From positions 1,488,001-1,552,000 of the forward strand of contig NZ_CP098806.1 of the NCBI RefSeq assembly GCF_023822005.2: DNA of 64,000 bases, read 5' to 3'. The position numbers and the translations under genes were made by a program. Below the pieces are notes generated by a model. The model was given only the letters and a program-made list of their open reading frames with translations. It did no database searches and was not told the DNA's origin. This stretch comes from Dyadobacter fanqingshengii (lineage in GTDB: Bacteria > Bacteroidota > Bacteroidia > Cytophagales > Spirosomataceae). Of this stretch, positions 17,045 through 26,144 are shown in pieces (positions within the stretch are counted from its first letter, which is position 1; each line of letters opens with the position of its first letter).

Positions 17045-20000
17045 TTAAAACTGGGGTTCCAAAACCGCTTCTTCTTTTGCTACATGCTCGATGGATGGTG
17101 GCAAAAGCTTGTACATTACCGGCGTAACAAGCCTAGAAAGCAATGTTGAGCTGATCAATCCGCCGATCAGGACCAGGGCCAGCGGTGAGTAAAGCGCGCT
17201 GTATTCGATCACCAGCGGCAATAATCCGCCAATCGCCGTCATGGAAGTCAGTAATATCGGCACAAACCGGATCTCCCCCGCTTCGATAATGGCCTCTTCG
17301 ATCCCCATTCCCTGCGCCCGTAACTGGTTGGTAAAATCTACCACCAGCAACGAGTTTTTCACCTCAATCCCCACCAAGGCAATGAAACCGATTGTCGCCG
17401 TGAACGAAAGCGTCTCACCCGTCAGGAAAAGCATGGCCAAACCGCCCACTATTCCGAGCGGGATCACCGACAGCACAATGAGGATGCTTTTAAATGTTTT
17501 AAATTCCAGGATAAGAACACCCAGGAAGCCAAAGATGGTTACCAAAATGATCAAGCCGAGTCCGCCGAAACTTTCTTCCTGGCTTTCCTTTTCACCTGCC
17601 ACCGTAAATGTCTGGCCCTTCTCAAATTTAAACTGTCCCAGCTTCGCGGTGATGTCTTCATTCATGCGCTGCACATTATAACCGGGCTTCGCAAACGATG
17701 AAACGGTCACATAACGATCCTTGTCATAATGGCGGATCTGGTTCGGCGAACTTTCGAATTCAATGGTCGCGACGTTTTTCAAAGGAATGTTCGCGCCCGA
17801 TGCTGACGTCACGTATAATTTATCAAATACACCATAATCCTGGACCGCAGCATTCCTTGACACAGACACATTCACATTATAATTATCAGCCTTGCCTACG
17901 TCTTCCCGATAAGTGGCCACATTCAAGCCCGCAGCGCCTAATCTCACAGTCCGATCAATATCGGCGGACGAAATGCCCAGCGTTCCCGCTTTTTGCTTAT
18001 TAATGTTCACTTTCAGGTCCGTCGGCTGAACCTGCAAGGGGTTGTTCACATAAATGGTCCCTTCCGTCTTGCTCAGCATATCTGCTACCCTGAATGCCGT
18101 TTTGCGCAGGTCGTCCAGGTTTTCACCATAAACGCGGTAAGCGAGCGGGGCTTCGATCAATGGTCCTTGCTCAAAATCCTTCACCTTGATTTCTGCACCC
18201 GGATAACGCTCCAATTTTTTCCTTAACCGCTCAATCACCTCTACTTTTTCCTCGGTTTCAAGGCCTTCCACCTGCACGAAGATTTCCGCGAAATTTTCGC
18301 TTTCGTTGCGCTGGATCACATTATAATAAACCCGCGGGTTGCCTTTCCCAACATTGGTTGCAAAAGAAGTTATCAAAGGCTCTTTTTTCAAAATCCCTTC
18401 CACGTAGCGCGTAACCTGATTCGTCTTTTTCAGGTTCGTGCCCTGCGGTGTTTCAATGTCGATCAGGAACATGGGCTTTTCGGATTTTGGAAATAAGCTG
18501 TTCCCGATCAGGGGAACAAGCGCCAGCGAACCTGCAAAGATCAGCCCGGCCAGTACCAATGTTGTAGCAGGCCACTTTAATGCTTTGTCCAAAAGACTTC
18601 CGTATGTTTTGTGAATGCCCTTTTTCATTCCGCGCAACAAGAAGTTTCCTTCTGCGCTCGCATGTTTTTTCAAAAGGATACTAGACAAAAACGGAACGAT
18701 CGTCAGCGACACAAGCATGGAAGCGAAAACCGTGGTGATCACTGAAAGCGGCAGACTCCTGATGAAATCCCCCGCTCCCTCGGGCAGGAAAACCAGCGGG
18801 AGAAAAGCAAAAATCAATAAAATGGTGCAGCCTACAACCGCCATGCCAATCTGTGACGACGCTTTCACCGCAGCCTCCACCCGACCATAACCGAGCCGCA
18901 GATAGCGTTCAATGTTCTCTACAACCACAATGCTGTCATCCACCAGGATGCCTAATGCCACAATCATCCCCACAATGCTCAGCTGATTGATATTGTAACC
19001 CAGCAAGTTCATTATTGTGAGCCCAATGCTCAGCGAAAGGGGAATAGAAATCATTACAACAACAGAGGCCCGCGAGCCCAAAGGCAGCAATGTGAGCAGA
19101 ACTAGCAGGATGGCAATGCCAAAATCCCTGGCAAAATGCGATAAACGATGGTCGACACTCTTAGCCTGATCAAAAACCTTTACGAGCTCAATGTTCGCAG
19201 GAAGTTCTTTTTCGAATTTTGCAACAACCGGTAAAACCTGATCCTGGACGGCTATAATGTTCTCCCCTTCCTTTTGACTAACATTCACAAAACTGCACCT
19301 GAACCCATTCAAGCGCGTAATGTGCGTTTCGTCTTCATAACCCAGTTTCACATCCGCAACGTCTTTGAGATAAACGACCTTTCCGCCGGAAGTGGAAACG
19401 ACCGTGTTGGCCACTTCGTCCAGCGTACGGTAATTACCGCTGGTTTTAATGTTCAGCTTTTTGGTCGCCATACTAATGCTTCCACCGGGAATGTTGACAT
19501 TCTCGCTTTGCAATGCATTAATGATCTGGTTTTGCGTGAGCTTTTGCTGTGCGATCTTTTCAAGGTTCAGGCTCACATTCACCTGCCGTTCGGGAAAGCC
19601 GGCATAGTCCACTTTCTTTAATGATTTTATCTTTTCCAGCCGTTCCTTGAAGTCCTTGGAATACTTTTTCAACTGCGCATAGGAAGCATTTTCACTGATC
19701 AATGCATATTGATAAATGCTCACATCGGACGGGATCTGTTTGTTGATCCGAATGTCGTTAATGTCGGCAGGAAGACTGTTTCTCAGGCTATTGATCTCAC
19801 GGACAAGCTCCTGATACTTATCATCAGGATCGGAGCTGTATTTGTATTGCACTTGCATCACGGCCAATCCATCGCGGATGTCGGTGATCACATGCTTCAT
19901 ATCGTCCAGCTCGTTGATCTTTTTCTCCATCGGGTCCACCACAAGCTGTTCCATGTCTTTGGGGCTTGCGCCGGGATAAACGATCACAACCGTAAATTGA

Positions 20001-20128
20001 GGCGGATGAATGTCCGGGTCCTCGCTGCGCGGCATTGTAAAGAGCGAATAAACGCCCAGCGCCAGCACAGCCATAAAAATCACCAGCGTAAACTGGTAAT
20101 TTTTGACAGCAAATTCAGGTAATTTCAT
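17045..20128 (-). CDS. RND efflux transporter, inner-membrane permease (HAE1/AcrB type)
   Basis: 1027 residues with the two-fold RND plan: helix 1 at residues 10-30, a large periplasmic loop, helices around 330-490, then the same again (second loop about 540-830, helices about 835-1010). The proton-relay aspartates of helix 4 are in 'GILVDDSIVVVENIERYLRL'. 'SEDPDIHPPQFTVVIVYPGA' is the usual start of the first porter domain. It pumps drugs or metabolites out of the periplasm and inner membrane with the adaptor and TolC-type proteins encoded directly upstream. Last gene of the tetR-tolC-adaptor-RND operon; 18 nt from the adaptor gene. Confidence 0.95.
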   Translation of the reverse strand: MKLPEFAVKNYQFTLVIFMAVLALGVYSLFTMPRSEDPDIHPPQFTVVIVYPGASPKDMEQLVVDPMEKKINELDDMKHVITDIRDGLAVMQVQYKYSSDPDDKYQELVREINSLRNSLPADINDIRINKQIPSDVSIYQYALISENASYAQLKKYSKDFKERLEKIKSLKKVDYAGFPERQVNVSLNLEKIAQQKLTQNQIINALQSENVNIPGGSISMATKKLNIKTSGNYRTLDEVANTVVSTSGGKVVYLKDVADVKLGYEDETHITRLNGFRCSFVNVSQKEGENIIAVQDQVLPVVAKFEKELPANIELVKVFDQAKSVDHRLSHFARDFGIAILLVLLTLLPLGSRASVVVMISIPLSLSIGLTIMNLLGYNINQLSIVGMIVALGILVDDSIVVVENIERYLRLGYGRVEAAVKASSQIGMAVVGCTILLIFAFLPLVFLPEGAGDFIRSLPLSVITTVFASMLVSLTIVPFLSSILLKKHASAEGNFLLRGMKKGIHKTYGSLLDKALKWPATTLVLAGLIFAGSLALVPLIGNSLFPKSEKPMFLIDIETPQGTNLKKTNQVTRYVEGILKKEPLITSFATNVGKGNPRVYYNVIQRNESENFAEIFVQVEGLETEEKVEVIERLRKKLERYPGAEIKVKDFEQGPLIEAPLAYRVYGENLDDLRKTAFRVADMLSKTEGTIYVNNPLQVQPTDLKVNINKQKAGTLGISSADIDRTVRLGAAGLNVATYREDVGKADNYNVNVSVSRNAAVQDYGVFDKLYVTSASGANIPLKNVATIEFESSPNQIRHYDKDRYVTVSSFAKPGYNVQRMNEDITAKLGQFKFEKGQTFTVAGEKESQEESFGGLGLIILVTIFGFLGVLILEFKTFKSILIVLSVIPLGIVGGLAMLFLTGETLSFTATIGFIALVGIEVKNSLLVVDFTNQLRAQGMGIEEAIIEAGEIRFVPILLTSMTAIGGLLPLVIEYSALYSPLALVLIGGLISSTLLSRLVTPVMYKLLPPSIEHVAKEEAVLEPQF

Positions 20129-20146
20129 AACGTAGTGATTTGAATG

Positions 20147-21184
20147 TTACTGGACAATTTTAATCGCCGAACCATCTGCCAGATATGCCGAACCCTCCCG
20201 AATAATCTTCGCTCCCGCATCAATTCCTGAAAGAATGAAAGCCTCTTCCCCTTCCAGAAACGCAATTTTCACCTGCTTTTTCAAAGCCTTGCCATTATCG
20301 GCAACGAACACAAAAGCGCTGTCGCTCTCGCCTTCGATCAATGCATCCACCGGCACCGATATCATTTCCGTTTTTTGTTTCGGGTAAATACTCACCTTTG
20401 CAAAAAGACCGTTCGCCAGCTTTGCAGGCTGCTTATCGAGCCTGATTTCTGCCTGATAAAGGCCAGAACCTGTGTCGCTGCCTTGGGAAAGTGTTGCTAT
20501 ACTTCCTGAAAAGGTCTGCGGATATGCATCGAAAATGATCTCGGCTTTTTCTCCGCCTTTTAATCTCGTCCAGTCCTTATCCGTGAGGCCGCATTTAATC
20601 ACCCAGTCTTTGTTGCTCGTGCTGCTTATGAAAAGCACCGGCGCGCCGCCCTGCACCTGTTCACCTGCATTCTGCAATTTTTGAATGACCACACCGTCCG
20701 TAGTCGCATATATTTTGGCCTGCGAAAGGTTGAACCGGACAATTTCCAGTTGCTTTTCAGCAACATTCAGCGAAGTAAGGCTGTTCTCCAATTGTTCTTT
20801 TGTGTTCACACTGTCGCGAAACAGATTTTGCGTGCGTTGTGCGTCGCGCTTGGCTTTCATGAAGTTTTCCTCTGCCTGTGCCATTTGTGCGGCGATCTCT
20901 GTTGCATTGAGTGTTGCCAGAAGTTGCCCTTTACGCACCCTATCCCCTTCTTTCACCATAACATCCTGAATAATCCCTCCTATTTTAAAGGAAAGATGCG
21001 CTTCGTTTTCGGAACCCAGCAAGCCAGAGGTTTGCACCGGCTGCGACTGGGTTAATGCTGCCGAACTAATGATCTTCACCGGAATGGTCGAATCCGTTTC
21101 TTCAACCTTTTTTTCTTCTTTACACGCGCCTAACGCTGCCAAAAGCAGAATCAGGATAATGCTTGTTTTGATTGTTTTTTTCAT
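20147..21184 (-). CDS. RND efflux periplasmic adaptor (membrane fusion) lipoprotein
   Basis: 345 residues from ATG 21184; an upstream in-frame ATG would add 13 residues before the signal and is unlikely. The start is a lipoprotein signal with LLLAALGAC and Cys21. The mature protein has the adaptor pattern: the lipoyl half-motif 'GGIIQDVMVKEGDRVRKGQLLATLN', a helical hairpin (about 95-150), the second lipoyl half 'IYATTDGVVIQKLQNAGEQV', and beta-barrel and membrane-proximal domains. It links the RND pump to the outer-membrane channel. The 7-nt gap to the tolC-type gene and 18-nt gap to the pump gene show one operon. Confidence 0.93.
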   Translation of the reverse strand: MKKTIKTSIILILLLAALGACKEEKKVEETDSTIPVKIISSAALTQSQPVQTSGLLGSENEAHLSFKIGGIIQDVMVKEGDRVRKGQLLATLNATEIAAQMAQAEENFMKAKRDAQRTQNLFRDSVNTKEQLENSLTSLNVAEKQLEIVRFNLSQAKIYATTDGVVIQKLQNAGEQVQGGAPVLFISSTSNKDWVIKCGLTDKDWTRLKGGEKAEIIFDAYPQTFSGSIATLSQGSDTGSGLYQAEIRLDKQPAKLANGLFAKVSIYPKQKTEMISVPVDALIEGESDSAFVFVADNGKALKKQVKIAFLEGEEAFILSGIDAGAKIIREGSAYLADGSAIKIVQ

Positions 21185-21191
21185 GGCATGT

Positions 21192-22595
21192 TTAATTTGA
21201 AAATGGATTACTGGCCTGCGCACGTTCCAGCTCGGCCGAACGCGTTTGCATAATCATATAAGAAATACTCTGCTGCAACTGATCGCTTACGAGCCGGTTT
21301 TGCGCGTCAAGCAGTTCAATGTAAAGCAGTTGCCCTTCGCGGTAAAGCTTTTGCTGATCCTGGTAATATTGCTGTGAAAGCGCTGTCTGGCTTTTGGACG
21401 CCTGGAAAATGCGAATGGCGGCGTTCAACTTGTTTGAAGCGGTCTGGGATTGCAGTTCCAGCTGCTGCTCCGCCTGGCTGATCTGCTCGCCGGTCACCTT
21501 GCTGTCCATGAGTGCTTGCTTGGTCCTGTATTGCACGCGGTTACCAGCAAAAACCCGCCAGTCAAGCGTCAAGCCGAAGAAATAATAACGCGTATCATTA
21601 TTGAAATTCAGGAAATCACCTTGCGAACCCAGGTCTATAAACGTTGCGAGTTTGGGCAGCGAGGAAGCCTTCGCAAGCTGGCCGGACAGCGTGTTGATCT
21701 TCGCTAATGATTCCAGTTTTAACAATTCTTCTCTCTTGTTAAATGCATTGCCTCCGGCGGTTGGCTCATTTTGAATGGTTTCGACCATTTCAATTTTTGT
21801 ATCCAGCGGGCTGTTTAACAAAAAGTTAAAATAGGCAGTTGCGCTTTTAGATTGATATTTCGCTTCTTCCAACCTCGCTTCCAAGCCGATCAATTCATTC
21901 TCCGACCTGCTGACAACTGTGCGGATCGCTTTGTCATTGCTCACCAATACGCGGTTGAATCGCAGATTCTCCCGGGCCAGATTCACAGCGCTTTCCAGGA
22001 TCCGGATTGCTTCCTCGGATTGCAGATAAGCATAATAACCCAACTTTATTTCTTTAACCAACTCACGCTTATAAACATCATAGTCAGCCTGTTGAAAGTT
22101 AATTTGTTCTTTCCTGATCTTCGTACTAACCCCTATCTCCGGATTATAGAGCGGCAGTGATGTCCTGAATTTGGCATCGTAATAATTGTTGGGATTGAAT
22201 GTCTGGTTCACATTTTCCACCTGCGGAAATGCAGTTGAATTGGTGAGCTGGTTCAGCGACGTATAAACCGGATTCAGCAAGTCACCGATCGGAATGCTGA
22301 TCTTCCTTCCTCCTCTCGAATCCAGATAGGAAGTGTTGAAATTAACCTCCGGTAGAAAATAACTTTTCGCCTCCTTCAACGCATACAGGCTTTTTTGCAG
22401 CAAAAAATCCTGCTGCCGCAGTCCCTGGTTATTTTTCAGTCCCTGGCTGACATATGCATCCAGTATGCGGTCCTGGGCAAAAAGCGGTTTGGAAAAACTG
22501 ATCATCGCTATCACAAAAAGCAATTTCCATCGCAAGCGATCCCGCCATTTACGCGCTCGTAAATGACGTTCATTTAGTAAACAGTGTTCATTCAT
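21192..22595 (-). CDS. TolC-family outer-membrane efflux channel
   Basis: 467 residues. After a long basic N-region comes the signal helix 'LLFVIAMISFSKPLFAQ'; the mature protein shows the duplicated outer-membrane efflux protein pattern of long helices and short beta strands ('DYDVYKRELVKEIKLGYYAY', 'RTVVSRSENELIGLEARLEE', 'QKLYREGQLLYIELLDAQNR'). It is the exit duct of the RND pump. The start codon is 13 nt after the tetR stop, and a near-perfect copy of the probable TetR operator lies in codons 2-6, which could give a second repression point inside the operon. Confidence 0.92.
   Translation of the reverse strand: MNEHCLLNERHLRARKWRDRLRWKLLFVIAMISFSKPLFAQDRILDAYVSQGLKNNQGLRQQDFLLQKSLYALKEAKSYFLPEVNFNTSYLDSRGGRKISIPIGDLLNPVYTSLNQLTNSTAFPQVENVNQTFNPNNYYDAKFRTSLPLYNPEIGVSTKIRKEQINFQQADYDVYKRELVKEIKLGYYAYLQSEEAIRILESAVNLARENLRFNRVLVSNDKAIRTVVSRSENELIGLEARLEEAKYQSKSATAYFNFLLNSPLDTKIEMVETIQNEPTAGGNAFNKREELLKLESLAKINTLSGQLAKASSLPKLATFIDLGSQGDFLNFNNDTRYYFFGLTLDWRVFAGNRVQYRTKQALMDSKVTGEQISQAEQQLELQSQTASNKLNAAIRIFQASKSQTALSQQYYQDQQKLYREGQLLYIELLDAQNRLVSDQLQQSISYMIMQTRSAELERAQASNPFSN
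22578..22590. promoter_or_regulatory. Second copy of the probable TetR operator, inside tolC codons 2-6
   Basis: TAAACAGTGTTCA differs by one base from the perfect palindrome TAAACA-G-TGTTTA at 23251-23263. It overlaps the very start of the tolC-type gene, 13 nt after the regulator gene. Function is inferred from the repeat. Confidence 0.4.
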
Positions 22596-22608
22596 GGCTA
22601 AATTTTTT

Positions 22609-23223
22609 TTACACTCTCAGATTTTCTAAAAAAAAGTTGACGGAACTTTCCATCATTATCAGCATTACATCGTCAGGCATTTCCATCACGGATAATCTTT
22701 CACGCACATATAAGGAAACCAATCCGTGGCCAAAGGACCAGACAGAAATCGCAAGGACATACTTGTCCATTGGTTTGATCAGATTCGCTTCGAGGCAGGC
22801 AGCGATCGTATCCAGCACGTATTCAAAGGCACATTCCCCGGCATCCCACTTTTCTTCCGACTTAATCTGCGAGAGCGGGGCACGCATAATGAACATCAGA
22901 TCGTAGTAATCGGGATTATCCATCGCAAACTTTACGTAAGTTTTACAAACAGCGATCAATCTGTCAAACGGATTTTCAATCGAGTCGTGCTTGCGAAACT
23001 GCTTATCCAGAATAGCGAAGGCATTTTCGTGGATGACATAAAAAATTTCATCCTTGTCTTTAAAATAGAGATAAATCGTAGCAGGGCTGTATTCAATGTC
23101 TTCCGCAATGGTCCGAATCGACGTTTTATCATAACCCTGCTTCAAAAACAGCTGGGTGGCTGAATCAATGATCAGATTGCGCATATCCTGCCTCTCCCGC
23201 TCTTTTCTCTCTTTGATCGCCAT
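22609..23223 (-). CDS. TetR/AcrR-family repressor of the efflux operon
   Basis: 204 residues. The N-terminal helix-turn-helix is canonical: 'NLIIDSATQLFLKQGYDKTS' then 'IRTIAEDIEYSPATIYLYFK' (about residues 16-56). The C-terminal helical domain is the variable ligand-binding part. It is the first gene of the operon with the TolC-type channel, the adaptor and the pump, all on the minus strand and closely spaced, so it almost certainly controls its own operon. A palindrome between its promoter elements (23251-23263), repeated near the tolC start, is the obvious operator candidate. The inducer is unknown. Confidence 0.93.
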   Translation of the reverse strand: MAIKERKERERQDMRNLIIDSATQLFLKQGYDKTSIRTIAEDIEYSPATIYLYFKDKDEIFYVIHENAFAILDKQFRKHDSIENPFDRLIAVCKTYVKFAMDNPDYYDLMFIMRAPLSQIKSEEKWDAGECAFEYVLDTIAACLEANLIKPMDKYVLAISVWSFGHGLVSLYVRERLSVMEMPDDVMLIMMESSVNFFLENLRV

Positions 23224-23263
23224 GTTTCAGTGTTTACGTCGTAAATATAATAAACAGTGTTTA
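23224..23263 (-). promoter_or_regulatory. tetR-efflux operon promoter with probable TetR operator
   Basis: A perfect palindrome TAAACA-G-TGTTTA lies at 23251-23263, just upstream of a -7-like TATATTTA (23242-23249, minus strand; one mismatch). A half-matching copy, with CAGTGTTTA intact, is at 23224-23236 directly before the tetR start codon. A repressor bound here would cover the promoter, the usual TetR autoregulation plan. Confidence 0.55.
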
Positions 23264-23385
23264 GTAAAAAAGATTTATTTTAAAAAAATATTTTTCAACC
23301 TCCAAAACCTGCTGACATACGGCTGTCATCTGCCCCTGTTTCCTTTGTTGTGTTCAATAACAAAAACACTCAAACACCTTTGACA

Positions 23386-23901
23386 ATGGAAACCAACAAC
23401 ATCGCAAACGAAGCAACTTTTTCTCCATCCCTGTTAAATGCTGACGCATTGCTCGTGCACTGGCAGGGACACCGCCGATTGACTCGTAAGACAATTGAAG
23501 CTTTTCCCGAAGAACATTTTTACACCTTTTCTATTGGTGGCATGCGCACTTTTGCGCAGTTGTCTATGGAAATTATCGGCCTTTCTGCGCCTGGCATTCG
23601 CGGCATTGCGTTTGGCGACTGGACTTTTGGTGAGCCTGCGCTCGATCATTCAACTCCTGCGCCGCCGACCAAACAGGAAGTACTAAACCTCTGGGATCTG
23701 GTAACTGAGTATATTGAAACATTATGGCCGCAAATCTCCGCCGACCGCTTTCACGAAACCGAGGCTGCCTTCGGCATGTATCCAAACACGATCCTGAATA
23801 CATTATTGTACCTGATCGACAATGAAATACATCACCGCGCACAAGGATACGTTTACCTCCGCGCGCTGGGTGTAGAGCCGCCGGCATTCTGGGAACGTTA
23901 A
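23386..23901 (+). CDS. DinB-family protein
   Basis: 171 residues from ATG 23386; the frame is open 12 codons further up but those residues fall in the leader. The DinB-like four-helix bundle shows in 'LLVHWQGHRRLTRKTIEAFP', 'RTFAQLSMEIIGLSAPGIRG' and the final 'LLYLIDNEIHHRAQGYVYLR', whose His pair is the conserved metal-binding element. Such proteins are often thiol-dependent transferases or hydrolases, but the substrate cannot be read here. It is transcribed divergently from the tetR efflux operon over a 162-nt gap and might share its control. Confidence 0.85.
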   Translation: METNNIANEATFSPSLLNADALLVHWQGHRRLTRKTIEAFPEEHFYTFSIGGMRTFAQLSMEIIGLSAPGIRGIAFGDWTFGEPALDHSTPAPPTKQEVLNLWDLVTEYIETLWPQISADRFHETEAAFGMYPNTILNTLLYLIDNEIHHRAQGYVYLRALGVEPPAFWER

Positions 23902-23974
23902 AATATTAGTCTGTTAGCCATGAGATCGAACAGCGTTGCATTCACGTGATGCAGCGCTGTTGTTGTTGGAATGG

Positions 23975-24006
23975 TTTTGGTAAGAATGTGAATAGGATTA
24001 CATTTA
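23975..24006 (+). promoter_or_regulatory. Promoter of the Thr/Gln-rich secreted protein gene
   Basis: TTTTG (23975-23979), 19 nt, TACATTTA (23999-24006; one mismatch from TAnnTTTG), 23 nt before the start codon at 24030. Spacing is ideal for the Bacteroidota consensus. Confidence 0.5.
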
Positions 24007-24029
24007 TCATTCAATCAATCCAACACTAT

Positions 24030-24632
24030 ATGAAGATTCTGACGCTAACACTGATTGCCGCATTCATTTTTACAGAAGCGTTTTTTGTTCAATCCCATGC
24101 CCAGAAAATCGGGTCGCGACCCGCACCAACCGGAAAAATCCCAAGCTCGGGACCAGGGCAAACTGCACGGCCGTACAGCGAATATCAGCCCAAGCCGACC
24201 GGACAAATTCAGGGAGCAACCCAGGCTGCTGACCCCGGAGCGGTTAACGATCCGGTTCCGGTAGTAACGGAAGGGCAAGTGCCCAAAATAAACACTTCTC
24301 AGGATCCGATCACAATGCCTGAGAGATATCAACCCGCGACTACGCAGCCTGTTGAGCAGGTTACAGAAGTGGAACAAACTACCACGCAAACGCCGCAACA
24401 AACACAACAGACAGGTACGGCTACACAAACGCAAACAACCACGCAGACGCAAAACGGGACGACAACAACCCAAACGGCGCCCGTTACACAGCCTGCATCG
24501 TCCACAACAACCACTACCACGAACAGAACCACGACTGTTCCGACAACCCGGCAGAACGTACCTCAGACACAGCCTGTCCAGCGAACTCAACCCGTTCAGC
24601 AAACGGTGCCGGTAAGAAGCACCGTTCCGTGA
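24030..24632 (+). CDS. Secreted low-complexity Thr/Gln/Pro-rich protein
   Basis: 200 residues from ATG 24030. A signal peptide (MKILTLTLIAAFIFTEAFFV, ending SHAQ about residue 25) is followed by a Pro/Gly-rich segment with the repeated 'PxPTGKIPSSG' and 'PKPTGQIQGAT', and then by a long disordered tract dominated by Thr, Gln, Pro and Val (from about residue 105 to the end), with near repeats TQTQTTTQTQ and QPVQRTQPVQQTVPV. No folded domain is visible. A cell-envelope linker or adhesin-like coat function is possible but unproven. The Thr/Gln codons are mostly ACx and CAx, giving visible short repeats in the DNA that could slip. It has a good promoter of its own. Confidence 0.7.
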   Translation: MKILTLTLIAAFIFTEAFFVQSHAQKIGSRPAPTGKIPSSGPGQTARPYSEYQPKPTGQIQGATQAADPGAVNDPVPVVTEGQVPKINTSQDPITMPERYQPATTQPVEQVTEVEQTTTQTPQQTQQTGTATQTQTTTQTQNGTTTTQTAPVTQPASSTTTTTTNRTTTVPTTRQNVPQTQPVQRTQPVQQTVPVRSTVP

Positions 24633-24724
24633 GGAAAGTTACGCAACATGCATGCAGATAATGGCACAATTCCACCCTTAAATTGTCCTATAACACCACC
24701 TTGCATGACGGCTTGATGTAGTAA

Positions 24725-24760
24725 TTTTGTAATGTCGGAAATGATGCTATTTCATATTTG
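24725..24760 (+). promoter_or_regulatory. Candidate promoter of the MFS exporter gene
   Basis: TTTTG (24725-24729), 23 nt, CATATTTG (24753-24760; one mismatch from TAnnTTTG), 22 nt before the ATG at 24783. Confidence 0.35.
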
Positions 24761-24782
24761 ACATATCAACTTACTATTAGCC

Positions 24783-26123
24783 ATGAAGACCTTTTATTCC
24801 ATTTTGATCAATTCCCTTGCCGCGACCCTGACGAATACGTTCGTTTGGTTCGCGGTAACTTTTTGGGTATATCTGGAAACCAGATCCGTCATTGCGACAT
24901 CGGTAATGGCCGGGATCTATTTCGCGACGGTAGCATTATCAGGTTTTTTCCTCGGATCCATTGTAGACCGCTACAAGAAAAAAACATCCATGATGATCTC
25001 CGGGATCGTAACGCTGATCCTGTATGTGCTGGCGTTACTTACTTATATTATTACGCCCGAGGCTGATTTTAAAAACCCTGCAAACATCAGTTTGTGGATA
25101 CTGATCGTCCTCTGCCTGCTAGGCGCACTGGTAGGCAACATCCGGGCCATTGCGATTTCGACGGTCGTTACCATTCTAATTGAAGAAGATAAGCGCGACA
25201 AGGCAAATGGTTTGGTAGGAACCGTGAACGGCGTGTCGTTCCTGATCGCATCCATTTTCAGCGGGTTGGTGATCGGTTTTATGGGCATGACCTGGATGCT
25301 CGCGCTGGCTGTGGGCTTAACAGTCGTAGTACTGCTGCACTTGATCACGATCCACATCCCTGAAAAGGAAATTGTGCAAACGGGTACGCACATGGAAAAC
25401 ATTGACATTAAAGGAACAATTGCGGTTGTAGGACTTGTACCCGGGCTTTTCGGGCTTATTTTTTTCAACACTTTCAATAATTTTCTCGGCGGTGTGTTTA
25501 TGTCGCTCATGGACGCTTACGGTCTGTCGCTGGTTTCCGTGCAGGTTTGGGGCATATTGTGGGGCGTATTAAGCCTGGGATTCATTGTTGGCGGGCTGGT
25601 CGTGGCAAAAAAAGGACTTGGCAAGAAGCCGCTGAAAACCCTATTCGTTTCCAACATTATCATGTGGACGATCTGCATTTTCTTCACCATTCAGGCTTCC
25701 ATAGTGCTTTTGGCAGTTGGCATGTTCATTTACCTCTGCCTGATTCCCGTCGTTGAAGCGACGGAACAAACCATTCTGCAAAAAGTTATTCCGCACGAAA
25801 GACAGGGCCGCGTTTTTGGGTTTGCACAAAGCATTGAACAGGCTGCGTCGCCGATCACAGCGTTTATGATCGGGCCAATCGCAAAATTTATCTTTATTCC
25901 CTTTATGACAACCGGCGCTGGCGTTGACCTTATCGGCTCCTGGTTTGGAACCGGAACCGCACGTGGCCTGGCACTTTTGTTTACAGTAACCGGTGTGTTA
26001 GGGTTAATCGTCACCTTAATTGCCATGCAGTCGAAAGCCTATCACAAGCTTTCTCAGATATACAAAAAACCGGAACCTGCCTTTACAGAAGCTGACGCCA
26101 TGGAGGCGGAGCGAGATATTTAA
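24783..26123 (+). CDS. MFS transporter, drug-exporter type
   Basis: 446 residues with about 12 membrane helices. The loop 2-3 motif is seen as 'GSIVDRYKKKTSMMISGIV' and the later repeat of it as 'QKVIPHERQGRVFGFAQSIE', as in macrolide-exporter-like (MefA type) MFS proteins. It is proton-driven and located in the inner membrane. The substrate is unknown. A VOC-family gene follows after 21 nt and probably shares its transcript. The C-terminal 30 residues are a soluble acidic tail. Confidence 0.88.
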   Translation: MKTFYSILINSLAATLTNTFVWFAVTFWVYLETRSVIATSVMAGIYFATVALSGFFLGSIVDRYKKKTSMMISGIVTLILYVLALLTYIITPEADFKNPANISLWILIVLCLLGALVGNIRAIAISTVVTILIEEDKRDKANGLVGTVNGVSFLIASIFSGLVIGFMGMTWMLALAVGLTVVVLLHLITIHIPEKEIVQTGTHMENIDIKGTIAVVGLVPGLFGLIFFNTFNNFLGGVFMSLMDAYGLSLVSVQVWGILWGVLSLGFIVGGLVVAKKGLGKKPLKTLFVSNIIMWTICIFFTIQASIVLLAVGMFIYLCLIPVVEATEQTILQKVIPHERQGRVFGFAQSIEQAASPITAFMIGPIAKFIFIPFMTTGAGVDLIGSWFGTGTARGLALLFTVTGVLGLIVTLIAMQSKAYHKLSQIYKKPEPAFTEADAMEAERDI

Positions 26124-26144
26124 TCATCAACAAAACCAAAAATC

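Noticed and set aside
24045..24602. 185-codon minus-strand frame opposite the Thr/Gln-rich protein
   Set aside because: It is Arg/Cys/Leu-rich low complexity, as expected from the reverse of ACx/CAx repeats; the plus frame has a signal peptide and promoter.
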